33,408 nucleotides of DNA from a virus: positions 1 through 33,408 of IMG/VR virus record IMGVR_UViG_3300029319_006373; one strand, given 5' to 3'. The notes below the pieces were generated by a model. The model was not told where the DNA came from. It was given only the letters and a program-made list of their open reading frames with translations, and made no database searches. Both the position numbers and the translations under genes were made by a program. This document shows, in pieces, positions 1-9,679 of this stretch (its first letter is position 1; each line of letters begins with the position of its first letter).

Positions 1-992
1 CACCTACTGATATAAAAGATTTTGTGTCTACAGGTTCTACAATGTTAGACTTGGCAATATCAAACAAACCTGACGGTGGTATTGCAGTCGGTAGAATTAC
101 AGAGTTAAATGGACTTGAGAGTAGTGGTAAATCATTACTTGGAGCTCATATGCTCGCTGAGACTCAAAAGAAGGGTGGTGTTGCTGTCTATATCGATACT
201 GAAACAGCTGTTAGTACAGAATTTCTATCATCAATCGGTGTTGATGTAGAGAGTATGTTGTATCTACACTTAGAAACGGTAGAAGACATTTTTTCAGCTA
301 TCGAAGAAATCACAGCAAAGGTTCGTGAAAGTGATAAAGATAGATTAGTTACTATTTTGGTCGATTCACTAGCCGCTGCTTCAACAAAAATAGAAATGGA
401 TGCCGAGTTTGATAAAGATGGTTTCGCTACTTCAAAAGCTATTATCATTTCAAAAGCTATGAGAAAGATAACTCAGATGATTGGAAGACAAAGAATAGCT
501 CTTGTGTTTACAAATCAATTAAGACAAAAACTCGGAGTAATGTTTGGAGACCCTTGGACTACAAGTGGTGGAAAGGCATTACCATTTCACGCCTCAACTC
601 GTATAAGATTGAAGAATACTGGACAAATCAAAGATAAAAAGAACAATACTATTGGTATGAAGATGAGAGCTCAAGTCATTAAAAACAGACTTGGTCCTCC
701 TATGAGACATGCTGATTTTGAACTTTACTTTGAGACTGGTATTGATGATGAGGGAAGTTGGTTGAAAGTTATGAAAGACCATAGACTTGTTAAACAAGCA
801 GGTGCTTGGTACACAATGGACAATCACAAAGGAGTAGAACTCAAGTTTCAATCTAAAGATTGGGCTGAACAACTCAAAGATAAAGACTTTAGAACCTATT
901 GTTACAACTTAATATGTGAAAAGGTTATTCTCAAATACGAAAAGAACTTTGGTATAGATGATGTGGTCGTAGAAGAGGAACTAAGTGAGTAA
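1..992 (+). CDS. uvsX: UvsX/RecA-like recombinase, 5' partial
   Basis: RecA-family strand-exchange ATPase that would drive recombination and recombination-dependent replication. A GTG at 24 is a possible start, but the frame stays open to the window edge (frame from base 3), and the residues before it (DFVSTGSTMLDLAIS) match the conserved RecA segment just before the P-loop. The true start therefore lies upstream and the N-terminus is missing. Walker A reads GLESSGKS, followed by an acidic YIDTE strand; VTILVDSLAA is the Walker B strand and VFTNQLRQK resembles the RecA L2 region. About 329 residues are visible. It overlaps the next gene (exonuclease) by 8 bases, which suggests translational coupling. 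RecA and UvsX are hard to separate by eye; the T4-like neighbours favour UvsX. Confidence 0.88.
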   Translation, partial: PTDIKDFVSTGSTMLDLAISNKPDGGIAVGRITELNGLESSGKSLLGAHMLAETQKKGGVAVYIDTETAVSTEFLSSIGVDVESMLYLHLETVEDIFSAIEEITAKVRESDKDRLVTILVDSLAAASTKIEMDAEFDKDGFATSKAIIISKAMRKITQMIGRQRIALVFTNQLRQKLGVMFGDPWTTSGGKALPFHASTRIRLKNTGQIKDKKNNTIGMKMRAQVIKNRLGPPMRHADFELYFETGIDDEGSWLKVMKDHRLVKQAGAWYTMDNHKGVELKFQSKDWAEQLKDKDFRTYCYNLICEKVILKYEKNFGIDDVVVEEELSE

Positions 993-2001
993 TAAAAAGT
1001 ATCTTTCTATACTTGATGAAATCAAGAAGAAGGGTGGTTCTTTAGACGGCGGAAATCCTGATGATAAAGTACTTGTTATAGATGGCCTAAATACTTTTAT
1101 TAGAGTGTTTAGTGTTATACCAACTACTAACGATGATGGTATTCACGTTGGTGGAATAGTTGGTTTTCTGAGAAGTATAGGTTACGCTATTAATATGTTT
1201 AGACCTACCCGAGTCGTCATAGTGTTTGATGGCAAAGGTGGGTCTACACGCCGTAGAAAGTTATATCCTGAGTATAAACAAAATAGAAAAACAAAATACA
1301 GAGTAAATCGTACGTATGATTTTGCTTCTCAAGAAGATGAGAAACAAAATATGATGATGCAGTTACAACGAGTAGTTGAGTATCTTAACACTTTACCTAT
1401 AACGGTTTTATCTTATGACAATATCGAAGCTGATGACACGATAGGTTATATATGTCGTCAAGTCTTAACAGAGTCTAAGATTACAATTATGTCAACTGAT
1501 AAAGACTTTCTTCAGTTAGCTAATGGTAGAATCAAGATATGGAGTCCTACTAAGAAAAAGTTATATGATGAACAAACGGTCTTAGATGAGTTTGGTATTT
1601 CATCTCACAACTATATTTGGTACAGAGTATTAGATGGAGATAAATCAGACAACATCAAAGGTGTAAGAGGACTAGGTCTTAAAACAATTCAAAAAAAATT
1701 ACCGTTTTTGAGTGAGAATCGTATAGTTAATATAGATGAAGTAATTACAGAATTACCAGATTCAAAAGATGTTATAGAACTGAACTATAAATTGATGCAG
1801 TTATCAGACGTAGATATATCAGGTTCTACAAAAACAAAAATACAAGAGAAGATTAGAGAACCTATCAATAGATTGGTAAAGTATAAATTTCAAAAAATGT
1901 TTTTGGAAGATAAATTATATGCTGCTCTTCCTAATCTTAATAGTTGGTTATTAACTAACTTCAATCAGTTAAATCATTATGCAGAGAAAACAAATGAGTG
2001 A
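985..2001 (+). CDS. rnh: 5'-3' exonuclease / flap endonuclease (T4 RNase H-like)
   Basis: A 338-residue FEN-family nuclease, expected to remove RNA primers and flaps from lagging-strand fragments. The start is a GTG inside the end of the recombinase gene (overlap of 8 bases). Visible family landmarks are the metal-site aspartate in LVIDGLN (D33), IVFDGKGGSTRRRKLYPEYK with the basic arch, EADDTIGYI, STDKDFLQL, and the helix-hairpin-helix stretch DGDKSDNIKGVRGLGLKTI. T4 Rnh is about 305 residues, so length fits. It is followed by the helicase, whose start overlaps its stop, so recombinase, primer-removal nuclease and helicase form one coupled unit. The fold is confidently assigned; the gene name is by analogy to T4. 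Confidence 0.87.
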   Translation: MSNKKYLSILDEIKKKGGSLDGGNPDDKVLVIDGLNTFIRVFSVIPTTNDDGIHVGGIVGFLRSIGYAINMFRPTRVVIVFDGKGGSTRRRKLYPEYKQNRKTKYRVNRTYDFASQEDEKQNMMMQLQRVVEYLNTLPITVLSYDNIEADDTIGYICRQVLTESKITIMSTDKDFLQLANGRIKIWSPTKKKLYDEQTVLDEFGISSHNYIWYRVLDGDKSDNIKGVRGLGLKTIQKKLPFLSENRIVNIDEVITELPDSKDVIELNYKLMQLSDVDISGSTKTKIQEKIREPINRLVKYKFQKMFLEDKLYAALPNLNSWLLTNFNQLNHYAEKTNE

Positions 2002-3361
2002 AACACTAACACAATTCGGGACATCATTTCAGTCTAAGATTATTGCTTCGTTGTTACGAGACGTTAAGTTTATTCAGACGATTAATGATATTTTGAATCC
2101 TGATATGTTTGATTCAGACTCTAATAAATGGTTAGTAAATAGTATACGTGATTATTACACTCAGTATAAAAAACAACCTACACTCGAAGTAATCAAATAC
2201 AAAGTTGATGAAATAGAAAACGATGTTTTGAAGAGTGGGGTTGTTGATAAACTTAGAGAAGTATGGAAGAATATCGAGGCTACTGATTTAGAGTTTGTAC
2301 AATCTCAAACACTTGATTTTTGTAAGAATCAATCACTCAAGAATGCTATATTAGAATCAGTTGATTTGTTAGAAAACAAAGATTATGATGGTATAAAATC
2401 AATAATAGATGAAGCTATGAAAGCTGGTTCTGAAAGAGATTTAGGTCAGGACTATTTAACATCTTTAGATTTGAGATTAGAGGCTTCAGCTAGATTAACA
2501 ACACCTACTCCTTGGGATGTTATCAATGAGATTATGGACGGAGGACTAGGTTCAGGTGAGTTAGGTGTCATAGTAGCTCCCGCTGGTATAGGTAAATCTT
2601 GGACACTACAAGCTCTAGGAGCAGGAGCTTTGAAATCAGACAAAACGGTTGTTCATTACACACTTGAGTTAAATGAAAATTATGTTGGTCTAAGATATGA
2701 TAGTATCTTTACAGGTGTAACTACAGCTAATATCAAGTACTACAAAGATGATGTCAAATCAAAAATAGAAAATCTTCCTGGTAGACTTTTAATCAAATAC
2801 TTTCCTACAAAGGCAGCTTCTGTACAGACATTAGGAGCTCACTTGAAACAAATCGAGTTGAGTGGTATCAAACCAGATGTTGTTCTTGTAGACTATGCTG
2901 ATATTTTAATGCCGACAGGTAACTTCAGAGAGAAGAGACATGCTATAGGAAACATCTATGAAGATTTGAGAGGACTAGCTGGTGAGTTAGAAGTTCCTAT
3001 CTGGACTGCTTCACAAGCTAATCGTTCTGCTCTTGAAGAAGATGTGATTGGTGCTGATAAAGTAGCTGAAGATTATAGTAAAGTTATGACTGCTGATTTT
3101 GTAATGAGTATGAGTAGAAAAGTAGAAGACAAGATTGCCAACACTGGTAGATTTCACGTAATTAAAAACAGATTTGGTATTGATGGTGTAACTTATCCGT
3201 CTACAATAAATACAAATATAGGTCAAGTACAAATCTTTGAGGGTAGTAGCCAGTTCGGTAAAGATGCTCAAAGTAAGATGAATAATAGTGAAGAGTTTTT
3301 AAGAAAAGAATTAGCAAACAAATACAAGGATATGGGAAAAAAAGTTGACGGTTTTGAATAA
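1994..3361 (+). CDS. 41: Replicative DnaB-like helicase (gp41-like)
   Basis: Hexameric 5'-3' replicative helicase of the DnaB/T4 gp41 family, 455 residues from the ATG at 1994. That start lies 8 bases before the end of the exonuclease gene; an in-frame ATG at 1979 would add five residues (MQRKQ) and is less likely. The N-terminal 150 residues are helical, as in DnaB N-domains. Walker A is APAGIGKS (about 195-202), Walker B is PDVVLVDYADIL, and WTASQANRSALEED fits the DnaB glutamine/arginine segment. The C-terminus is lysine-rich. No primase is in the window, so a gp61-type partner would have to be encoded elsewhere. Confidence 0.87.
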   Translation: MSETLTQFGTSFQSKIIASLLRDVKFIQTINDILNPDMFDSDSNKWLVNSIRDYYTQYKKQPTLEVIKYKVDEIENDVLKSGVVDKLREVWKNIEATDLEFVQSQTLDFCKNQSLKNAILESVDLLENKDYDGIKSIIDEAMKAGSERDLGQDYLTSLDLRLEASARLTTPTPWDVINEIMDGGLGSGELGVIVAPAGIGKSWTLQALGAGALKSDKTVVHYTLELNENYVGLRYDSIFTGVTTANIKYYKDDVKSKIENLPGRLLIKYFPTKAASVQTLGAHLKQIELSGIKPDVVLVDYADILMPTGNFREKRHAIGNIYEDLRGLAGELEVPIWTASQANRSALEEDVIGADKVAEDYSKVMTADFVMSMSRKVEDKIANTGRFHVIKNRFGIDGVTYPSTINTNIGQVQIFEGSSQFGKDAQSKMNNSEEFLRKELANKYKDMGKKVDGFE

Positions 3362-3368
3362 ATCGTGA

Positions 3369-3387
3369 ATATACTTTCGTATATATT
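3369..3387 (+). promoter_or_regulatory. Probable promoter core upstream of the ribonucleotide reductase
   Basis: The 73-base gap before the reductase gene holds TTTCGTATATATT, sharing the TTCGTATAT core found at the two better promoters at 5447 and 10540. No good -35 hexamer sits at 17-18 bases; TTGAAT at 3354-3359 is 20 bases from TATATA at 3380. ATATAC (3369-3374) and GTATAT (3379-3384) form a perfect 6-bp inverted repeat around TTTC that could be an operator. The assignment rests on the shared core and the position. Confidence 0.4.
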
Positions 3388-3434
3388 ATACTTATATTTG
3401 TTACGAGAATAAGATTACAACAGGAGTTAGTTAG

Positions 3435-5426
3435 ATGGAAAAATTTAAGTTATCCGAAAAGTTTATAGATAAATACAAAAGAAAAAGACCCCCGTTCGGG
3501 TTCAACGGTCTTGGTGAATTAGTGTATATGAGAACATATTCTCGTATTAAAGATAACGGAAAAAATGAAAGATGGTGGGAAACCATTCAACGTGTAGTTG
3601 AGGGAACCTACACAATGCAAAAGAATTGGATTGAATCTCATCAATTAGGTTGGAATGCTTGGCAAGCTCAAAAGTCTGCACAAGAGATGTATGAGAGAAT
3701 GTTCAATATGAAGTTTTTACCTCCTGGACGTGGTCTATGGGCTATGGGTACACCTATTACTGAAGAAAAGGGATTATATGCAGCTCTGAATAATTGTGCC
3801 TTTGTATCAACAAAAACAATCAAAGAAGATTACTCAAAACCATTTTGTTTCTTGATGGATGCTTCTATGTTAGGTGTCGGTGTAGGATTCGATACAAAAG
3901 GAGCAGGTGAGATTATAGTCAAGGGTGTTAACAAAGATAGAAATGAAGAAGTCTTTGAGATACCTGATACTAGAGAAGGTTGGGTTGAATCACTTAGATT
4001 GTTATTAGAAAGTTATTTTCACGGTACAGCTCCTGTTGAGTTTGATTATAGTAAAATTAGACCAGCGGGTGTACCGATAAAAGGTTTCGGTGGTATGAGT
4101 TCTGGTCCTGAACCCTTGATGGAAGTTCATCAGGATATTATAAATGTGTTGGATAAAAATAAAGGTGAACCAATCACAATCACAACCATTGTAGATATTA
4201 TGAATTTAATCGGAAAGTGTGTTGTAGCAGGTAATGTTAGAAGAACAGCTGAGATTGTGTTTGGAGACCCACACAATGAAGAGTATTTAGATTTAAAAAA
4301 TTATGAAGTAAATCCACATAGAGACCAATATGGTTGGACAAGTAACAATAGTATATTTGCTGAGTTAGGAATGGACTATACAGAGGTTTGTAAACGTATT
4401 ACTGATAACGGTGAACCTGGTTTTGCCTGGTTAGATAATATGAGAAAGTATTCTCGTATGAAGAATGGAGGAGACAATAAAGACCATAGAGTAATGGGAG
4501 GTAATCCTTGTCTTGAACAATCACTTGAATCATACGAGTTATGTTGTTTAGTAGAAACGTTTCCTAGTAATCACGATTCATTAGAAGATTATCAGAGAAC
4601 ACTAAAGTATGCTTATCTGTATGCTAAAACCGTAACTTTAGGTAAAACACATTGGTCAGATACAAACAGAGTGATGTTAAGAAACAGAAGAATTGGATGT
4701 AGTGTAAGTGGTGTTGCTCAGTTTATAACAAACAAAGGATTAAATGAATTACAAAACTGGTTAGAAACTGGATATGATACTATACAAGATTGGGATAAAA
4801 AATATTCAGATTGGTTTGCTGTACCACGTTCAATCAAAACAACATCAGTCAAACCTAGTGGAACGGTATCACTATTAGTAGGAGCTACACCAGGGATGCA
4901 TTATCCTGAATCAAGATTTTATATTCGTAGAATGAGGTTATCTAAACATTCTGAGTTATTAGAACCATTAAAGAAAGCAGGATATAAATTAGAACCTGCT
5001 TTTGGTTCAGAGGATTCTACGATGGTTGTCGAAGTACCTGTAGATGTAGGAGAGGGAATAAGAACTGCGGCTGAACTATCAATCTGGGAACAATTCAGTT
5101 TAGCCGCATTCTTACAAAGACATTGGGCAGACAATCAAGTTAGTTGTACAGCTACGTTCGACCCTGAGAAAGAGGCCGACCAGTTACCTGCTGTCCTAAA
5201 TTATTTTCAATACAGATTAAAAGGTATATCATTATTACCAAGACACGATTATGGAGCTTACAAACAAATGCCATACGAAGCTATCGATGAAGATGAATAC
5301 AATAAACAAGTTAAAAAGTTAGGTAAACTTAGTTTTGTTGGTGTTGAAGGTGAGGAAGCTGAAATCGACAAGTTCTGTAATAATGACGCTTGTGAAGTTC
5401 CGGGAGAAAATATAAAAACCACTTGA
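3435..5426 (+). CDS. nrdJ: Class II (adenosylcobalamin-dependent) ribonucleoside-triphosphate reductase
   Basis: A 663-residue monomeric B12-dependent reductase that converts ribonucleotides to deoxyribonucleotides. The sequence keeps the family's whole cysteine set: C121 in NNCAF, the thiyl-radical C359 with E361 in NPCLEQ, C370 eleven residues later (the same spacing as C408/C419 in the Lactobacillus leichmannii enzyme), and a C-terminal shuttle pair C648/C653 with the same five-residue spacing as C731/C736. It is shorter than that enzyme (about 740 residues). T4-like phages more often carry class I NrdA/NrdB. It stands alone between two promoter-like gaps, so it may be a separate transcription unit. 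Activity needs cobalamin supplied by the host. Confidence 0.9.
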   Translation: MEKFKLSEKFIDKYKRKRPPFGFNGLGELVYMRTYSRIKDNGKNERWWETIQRVVEGTYTMQKNWIESHQLGWNAWQAQKSAQEMYERMFNMKFLPPGRGLWAMGTPITEEKGLYAALNNCAFVSTKTIKEDYSKPFCFLMDASMLGVGVGFDTKGAGEIIVKGVNKDRNEEVFEIPDTREGWVESLRLLLESYFHGTAPVEFDYSKIRPAGVPIKGFGGMSSGPEPLMEVHQDIINVLDKNKGEPITITTIVDIMNLIGKCVVAGNVRRTAEIVFGDPHNEEYLDLKNYEVNPHRDQYGWTSNNSIFAELGMDYTEVCKRITDNGEPGFAWLDNMRKYSRMKNGGDNKDHRVMGGNPCLEQSLESYELCCLVETFPSNHDSLEDYQRTLKYAYLYAKTVTLGKTHWSDTNRVMLRNRRIGCSVSGVAQFITNKGLNELQNWLETGYDTIQDWDKKYSDWFAVPRSIKTTSVKPSGTVSLLVGATPGMHYPESRFYIRRMRLSKHSELLEPLKKAGYKLEPAFGSEDSTMVVEVPVDVGEGIRTAAELSIWEQFSLAAFLQRHWADNQVSCTATFDPEKEADQLPAVLNYFQYRLKGISLLPRHDYGAYKQMPYEAIDEDEYNKQVKKLGKLSFVGVEGEEAEIDKFCNNDACEVPGENIKTT

Positions 5427-5452
5427 CAAGTATACTGATTTGTTCGTATATT
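5423..5452 (+). promoter_or_regulatory. Sigma-70-type promoter for the DNA polymerase operon
   Basis: TTGACA at 5423-5428, an 18-base spacer and TATATT at 5447-5452. The -35 box overlaps the TGA stop of the reductase gene. The surrounding TTCGTATATTC is identical at the 10516-10545 promoter, which also has TTGACA and an 18-base spacer. Confidence 0.7.
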
Positions 5453-5484
5453 CTAACATAATAAATTGAGGTTTTACAATCTAA

Positions 5485-7977
5485 ATGTATCAAGGCATCT
5501 ATTACGATAGAAGAGTCAATAAAATGCATATTTGGGACGATAAGTTTGGACATCAAACATTTCGTTACAAAAAGTATGCCTACACAAAACATAGAGCAGG
5601 AAACTTTGTCTCATTATATGGTGATAAATTAAAAAGAATAACAGAATGGGAAAAAGGACAACCTGATTTGTTTGAGTCGGATGTCAATCCTGAGATTCGT
5701 GTATTGGTAGATAATTATACTGATTCAGACGAACCTTCAGAGGGACATAGAACGATGATATTTGATATTGAGGTAGAGGTTACAGATGGATTTCCTAATA
5801 TCAACACAGCTGAAAACGTAATCACTTCGATAGCTTTCAATGACCCTGTTACAAACGAATACTTCTGTTATGTATTAGACCCCTACAATAAACTTAATAC
5901 AAAGAATACAAGTGATACTATCGTACAATTCAAAGACGAGTTTGATTTATTAAATGCTTTCTTCAAAAAATATTTAGAAATACAACCCACAATATTGACA
6001 GGTTGGAATGTCGAGTTCTTTGATGTTCCTTATCTGTATAATCGAGCTCAAAGAATAGTAGGTAGACAGATAGCTGACGTGTTGTCTCCGATAGGTATCG
6101 TTGAGTGGAGTGATTTTGCTAATAGATACAAAATAGCTGGTGTCAGTATTTTAGATTACTTAACATTATATAAAAAGTTTACATTCAGTCAACAACCTTC
6201 ATATAGATTAGATGCTATAGGAGAGTATGAAGTAGGTGAAAAGAAAGTTGAGTATGAAGGAACTTTGAATGATTTATATGAAAATGACTTAGATAAGTTT
6301 GTTGAGTATAACTTACAAGACGTAAAACTTGTGAAAAAGATAGATGAAAAACTAGACTTTATAGAGATTGCACGTGGTCTAGCTCATCTAGGACATTGTC
6401 CGTATGAAGATGTATTTATGTCCTCAAGATACTTAGAAGGAGCTATATTAGTTTATCTACGTAAACAAGAGATTGTTGCTCCTAATAAACCTACAAAGGG
6501 TATAAATAAATCCGAGAAGTTTGAAGGAGCTTATGTACAAGACCCTCAGAAAGGTAAACACGATTGGGTTTATGACTTAGATATTACCTCGATGTATCCG
6601 TCTTGTATTATGTCTCTAAACATATCTCCTGAAACTAAGTTAGGAAAGATAGAAGGTTGGAATCCTGAAGAGTTTATTGATAAAAAGAATAAAAAAACAT
6701 ATTCACTAACACGTGATGGTAATTTGATTAATCGTTATACTGAAACAGAACTAAAAAATATGCTCGACAACGAACAGATAGGTGTTGCAACAAATGGTGT
6801 TATGTACAGAACGGATAAAAACGGATTACTTCCTGCCTTATTGAGAAAATGGTTTGATGAGAGAGTCGAGTATAGAAAGTTATCTAAAAAACTACACGAA
6901 GAAGGTGATAAGGAAAAGTCAGATTACTTTGACAGAAGACAACACCTACAAAAAATTGTATTGAATAGTTTGTATGGTGTTTTAGGACTTCCTGCTTTCA
7001 GATTCTATGACCTAGACAATGCTGAGGCTGTTACAAGTACAGGTCAATCTTTGATTAAGTTTACTCGTAAGATTGGTAATGCTTACTACAACAAAGAACT
7101 TGGTGATACTAAAGATTATTGTATCTATATTGATACAGACTCAGTATTCTACTCTGCTCTTCCTTTAGTTGAAAAAAGGTATCCTGATGTCAACACACGA
7201 GATGAAGATGTAATGTCAAAAACTATTCTTAATATAGCTAGTGAGGTACAAGATTATCTAAACAAAGGATATGACTTCTTTGGTAAAAGATTTTGTAACT
7301 TAGATAAACATAGATTTGATATTAAACAAGAGGTTATTGCTAAGAGTGGATTGTTCGTTACGAAAAAACGATATGGTATGAAAATCATAAACGATAATGG
7401 TAAAAAAGTTGATAAGTTGTTAGTGAAGGGTTTAGATACGGTTAGGAGTAGTTTTCCGATAGCTATGAGAACTATGTTATCAAAGTTACTAGAAGATATT
7501 TTGATGAGTGTTCCTAAAACAGAGTTAGATAAATTTATTATCAACTTTAAAGATAGTATGAAACTTATGGACTTCAACAAGATTGCTATTCCTATTGGTG
7601 TGAAGGGAATAGGAAAGTATCACAAACCTGACGGAGTTGTTTTTCAATCACATAGATTAGGAACTCCTGTACACGTTAAGAGTGCTATATATTATAATGA
7701 CTTTCTAAAACATTTCAATATATCAAAACAATATTCACCCATAACAAATGGTGATAAAATCAAATGGGTCTATTTAAAACAAAATCCTTTAAATATCGAT
7801 ACAATAGCTTACAAAGGATATGAAGACCCTCCTGAGGTATTAAAATACATCAGAACTTACATTGATGCTACAAAACTATATGAAAAAGCTTTACATAAAA
7901 AAATTATGATGTTGTATGAGGCTCTCGGTTGGACTAAACCTACTGATGCCTCTAAGACATTGGAAAGATTTTTTTGA
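5485..7977 (+). CDS. 43: Family B DNA polymerase (gp43-like)
   Basis: The phage replicative polymerase with 3'-5' proofreading, 830 residues (T4 gp43 is 898). Exonuclease motifs: FDIEVE (D94/E96), TGWNVEFFDVPYL, and YNLQDVKLV. Polymerase motifs: A, DLDITSMYPS (364-373); B, KIVLNSLYG (490-498); C, YIDTDS (catalytic D550/D552). The C-terminal KTLERFF resembles the short hydrophobic clamp-binding tail of gp43. The start at 5485 is kept because the N-terminal residues match the usual gp43 opening, although GAGG (5468-5471) lies 13 bases upstream, rather far. The clamp and both clamp-loader subunits follow. Confidence 0.92.
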   Translation: MYQGIYYDRRVNKMHIWDDKFGHQTFRYKKYAYTKHRAGNFVSLYGDKLKRITEWEKGQPDLFESDVNPEIRVLVDNYTDSDEPSEGHRTMIFDIEVEVTDGFPNINTAENVITSIAFNDPVTNEYFCYVLDPYNKLNTKNTSDTIVQFKDEFDLLNAFFKKYLEIQPTILTGWNVEFFDVPYLYNRAQRIVGRQIADVLSPIGIVEWSDFANRYKIAGVSILDYLTLYKKFTFSQQPSYRLDAIGEYEVGEKKVEYEGTLNDLYENDLDKFVEYNLQDVKLVKKIDEKLDFIEIARGLAHLGHCPYEDVFMSSRYLEGAILVYLRKQEIVAPNKPTKGINKSEKFEGAYVQDPQKGKHDWVYDLDITSMYPSCIMSLNISPETKLGKIEGWNPEEFIDKKNKKTYSLTRDGNLINRYTETELKNMLDNEQIGVATNGVMYRTDKNGLLPALLRKWFDERVEYRKLSKKLHEEGDKEKSDYFDRRQHLQKIVLNSLYGVLGLPAFRFYDLDNAEAVTSTGQSLIKFTRKIGNAYYNKELGDTKDYCIYIDTDSVFYSALPLVEKRYPDVNTRDEDVMSKTILNIASEVQDYLNKGYDFFGKRFCNLDKHRFDIKQEVIAKSGLFVTKKRYGMKIINDNGKKVDKLLVKGLDTVRSSFPIAMRTMLSKLLEDILMSVPKTELDKFIINFKDSMKLMDFNKIAIPIGVKGIGKYHKPDGVVFQSHRLGTPVHVKSAIYYNDFLKHFNISKQYSPITNGDKIKWVYLKQNPLNIDTIAYKGYEDPPEVLKYIRTYIDATKLYEKALHKKIMMLYEALGWTKPTDASKTLERFF

Positions 7978-7992
7978 TTTTCAACAAACTCG

Positions 7993-8007
7993 TATATATG
8001 TATATAT
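7993..8007 (+). promoter_or_regulatory. Possible weak promoter before the sliding clamp gene
   Basis: The 53-base gap contains CTCGTATATATG followed by a second TATATATG, sharing the TCGTATAT core of the other intergenic promoters. I see no acceptable -35 box at the right distance, so this may be only an AT-rich leader. AGGAG at about 8021-8025 is the ribosome site for the clamp gene. Confidence 0.3.
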
Positions 8008-8030
8008 GGTTATAAATTCAAGGAGAAAAC

Positions 8031-8765
8031 ATGGATAAAAATAGTTTAGTCCGTTTCATAAACAAATACTACTTAGACGGTGTAGGTAATGCTGTCGTTC
8101 TAAATAGTAACTCGGAAAAACAACAACTAATGACTAAGAGTGTTTCGGAAGGAAACTCGATGTTAGCTTTAGTCAAGATGACTGATTGGAAACCTGATTT
8201 CGATGATTCGATTTTAGGTGTCTACTCAACTGATTCTTTACTTAGTATGATAAAAGTATTAGATAATGATGTGAAGATTTCAGTATTAAAGTCAGATGAG
8301 AAGGCTCTAGCTCTCAAGTTTAATGACTCAAATACTTCAGTAAATTATATGCTGTCAGACCCTTCTATCATTAATGAACCTCCTAATCTAAAAAACATTC
8401 CTGAGTTTGAATTGAATGTGAATATTACAGAGTATCTCAGAAAGACATTTTTAGCTGGTAAAGGTGCTCTTCCTGAAGTTACTAAGTTTTCTGTCGTAAC
8501 AGATGGTACAAGTGCTAAATTAGTTCTTGGATTCTCAGCCTCAACTAACACAAACAGAATAACTATTCCAGTTGAAACAACACAATCAGCTCATATGGAG
8601 ACTATGTCATTTAATGCTGAACATTTCGCTTCTATATTAAAAGCTAATGAAGAGTGTGAAACTGGTACTATGGAAGTCAGTAGTGATGGTTTAATTAAGA
8701 TGTCATTCAAAGTTGATAACTACGAAAGTCAGTATTGGTTAGTTGCTACTCAGGATGTTGATTAA
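8031..8765 (+). CDS. 45: DNA polymerase sliding clamp (gp45-like)
   Basis: A 244-residue protein with the size and placement of the T4 gp45 processivity clamp (228 residues), between the polymerase and the clamp-loader ATPase. The sequence alternates beta strands and lacks enzyme motifs, as clamps do; segments such as KISVLKSDEKALALKF and MEVSSDGLIKMSFKVDNYESQYWL fit the repeated clamp fold. A ring of this protein would tether the polymerase and, in T4, also takes part in late transcription. A strong AGGAG precedes the ATG. Its TAA overlaps the next start (TAATG). The assignment rests mainly on context and general resemblance. Confidence 0.8.
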   Translation: MDKNSLVRFINKYYLDGVGNAVVLNSNSEKQQLMTKSVSEGNSMLALVKMTDWKPDFDDSILGVYSTDSLLSMIKVLDNDVKISVLKSDEKALALKFNDSNTSVNYMLSDPSIINEPPNLKNIPEFELNVNITEYLRKTFLAGKGALPEVTKFSVVTDGTSAKLVLGFSASTNTNRITIPVETTQSAHMETMSFNAEHFASILKANEECETGTMEVSSDGLIKMSFKVDNYESQYWLVATQDVD

Positions 8766-9679
8766 TGTCAAACACTTTGTGGGTAGAAAAGTATCGTCCT
8801 AGCACGTTAGAGAACTATATAGGAAACGAACATCTTACATCTAAGGTAAAACATTACTTAGAGACTGGTGATTTACCTCACTTACTTTTGTTTGGTAAAG
8901 CTGGTACTGGTAAAACAACACTAGCTAAGATTCTTGTTAAGAATATAGAATGTGATTATCTCTATATAAATGCCTCAGATGAGAACAATGTTGAAACGGT
9001 CAGAACAAAAGTAAAAGAGTTTGCCTCTACAATCGGTTTCAAAGATATGAAAGTGATTATCTTGGATGAGTGTGATTACATTACTCCGAATGCTCAGGCC
9101 GCTCTTCGTAATCTTATGGAAACATTCTCTAAACATTGTAGATTTATCTTGACTTGTAATTTTGTTGAGAGAATCATAGACCCGATACAAAGTCGTTGTC
9201 AATCATTTCAAATTATACCTCCATCGAAAAGTGATGTAGCTAAACATCTACATAATATATTGATAAAAGAAAATGTAATCGATACGATAGAGGATATTAA
9301 AGTTTTAATTGATAGTAGTTATCCCGACATTCGTAGAGTTATCAATTCAGCTCAAAGAAATGTTGTGAATGGTAAATTGAAGTTAGATACTTCAAGTATT
9401 ATTCAAAATGACTACAAGTTAAAACTTTTAAAAATACTAAAGACACAAGATGGAAAAACAGCTTTTACTGAGATTCGTCAACTATTAGCCGACAATAAGA
9501 TTACAGACTTTGCAGATTTGTTTAGATTATTGTATGATGAAGTTGATGGATATGGTAAAGGTCACATAGCAGAATGTATTTTGATTATAGCAAGATACGA
9601 ACTTTCAGATAGTCAAGTAGTTGATAAAGAAATCAACGCTATGGCTATGATTATAGAATTATTAGGAGTCATTAAATGA
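8765..9679 (+). CDS. 44: Clamp-loader ATPase subunit (gp44-like, AAA+)
   Basis: A 304-residue AAA+ ATPase of the RFC/gp44 family that opens the sliding clamp and loads it on primed DNA. It begins with the family signature WVEKYRPSTLENYIGNE. Walker A is GKAGTGKT (44-51), Walker B LDECD (D101/E102), and the SRC arginine-finger motif is at 143-145. The C-terminal third is helical, as in the collar domain. T4 gp44 is 319 residues. TAATG links it to the clamp gene upstream, and ATGA to the zinc-ribbon gene downstream; the small subunit lies two genes further on. Confidence 0.92.
   Translation: MSNTLWVEKYRPSTLENYIGNEHLTSKVKHYLETGDLPHLLLFGKAGTGKTTLAKILVKNIECDYLYINASDENNVETVRTKVKEFASTIGFKDMKVIILDECDYITPNAQAALRNLMETFSKHCRFILTCNFVERIIDPIQSRCQSFQIIPPSKSDVAKHLHNILIKENVIDTIEDIKVLIDSSYPDIRRVINSAQRNVVNGKLKLDTSSIIQNDYKLKLLKILKTQDGKTAFTEIRQLLADNKITDFADLFRLLYDEVDGYGKGHIAECILIIARYELSDSQVVDKEINAMAMIIELLGVIK

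Noticed and set aside
188-448. Long open frames on the - strand inside the recombinase and in many other genes
   Set aside because: They lie antisense to genes with clear family motifs, have no ribosome sites, and their sequences are serine/leucine-rich mirrors typical of AT-rich coding DNA.
3369-3384. The ATATAC/GTATAT inverted repeat as a transcription terminator
   Set aside because: The stem is only six A/T-rich pairs with no following T run; it coincides with the promoter-like core instead. I found no convincing terminator anywhere in the window.
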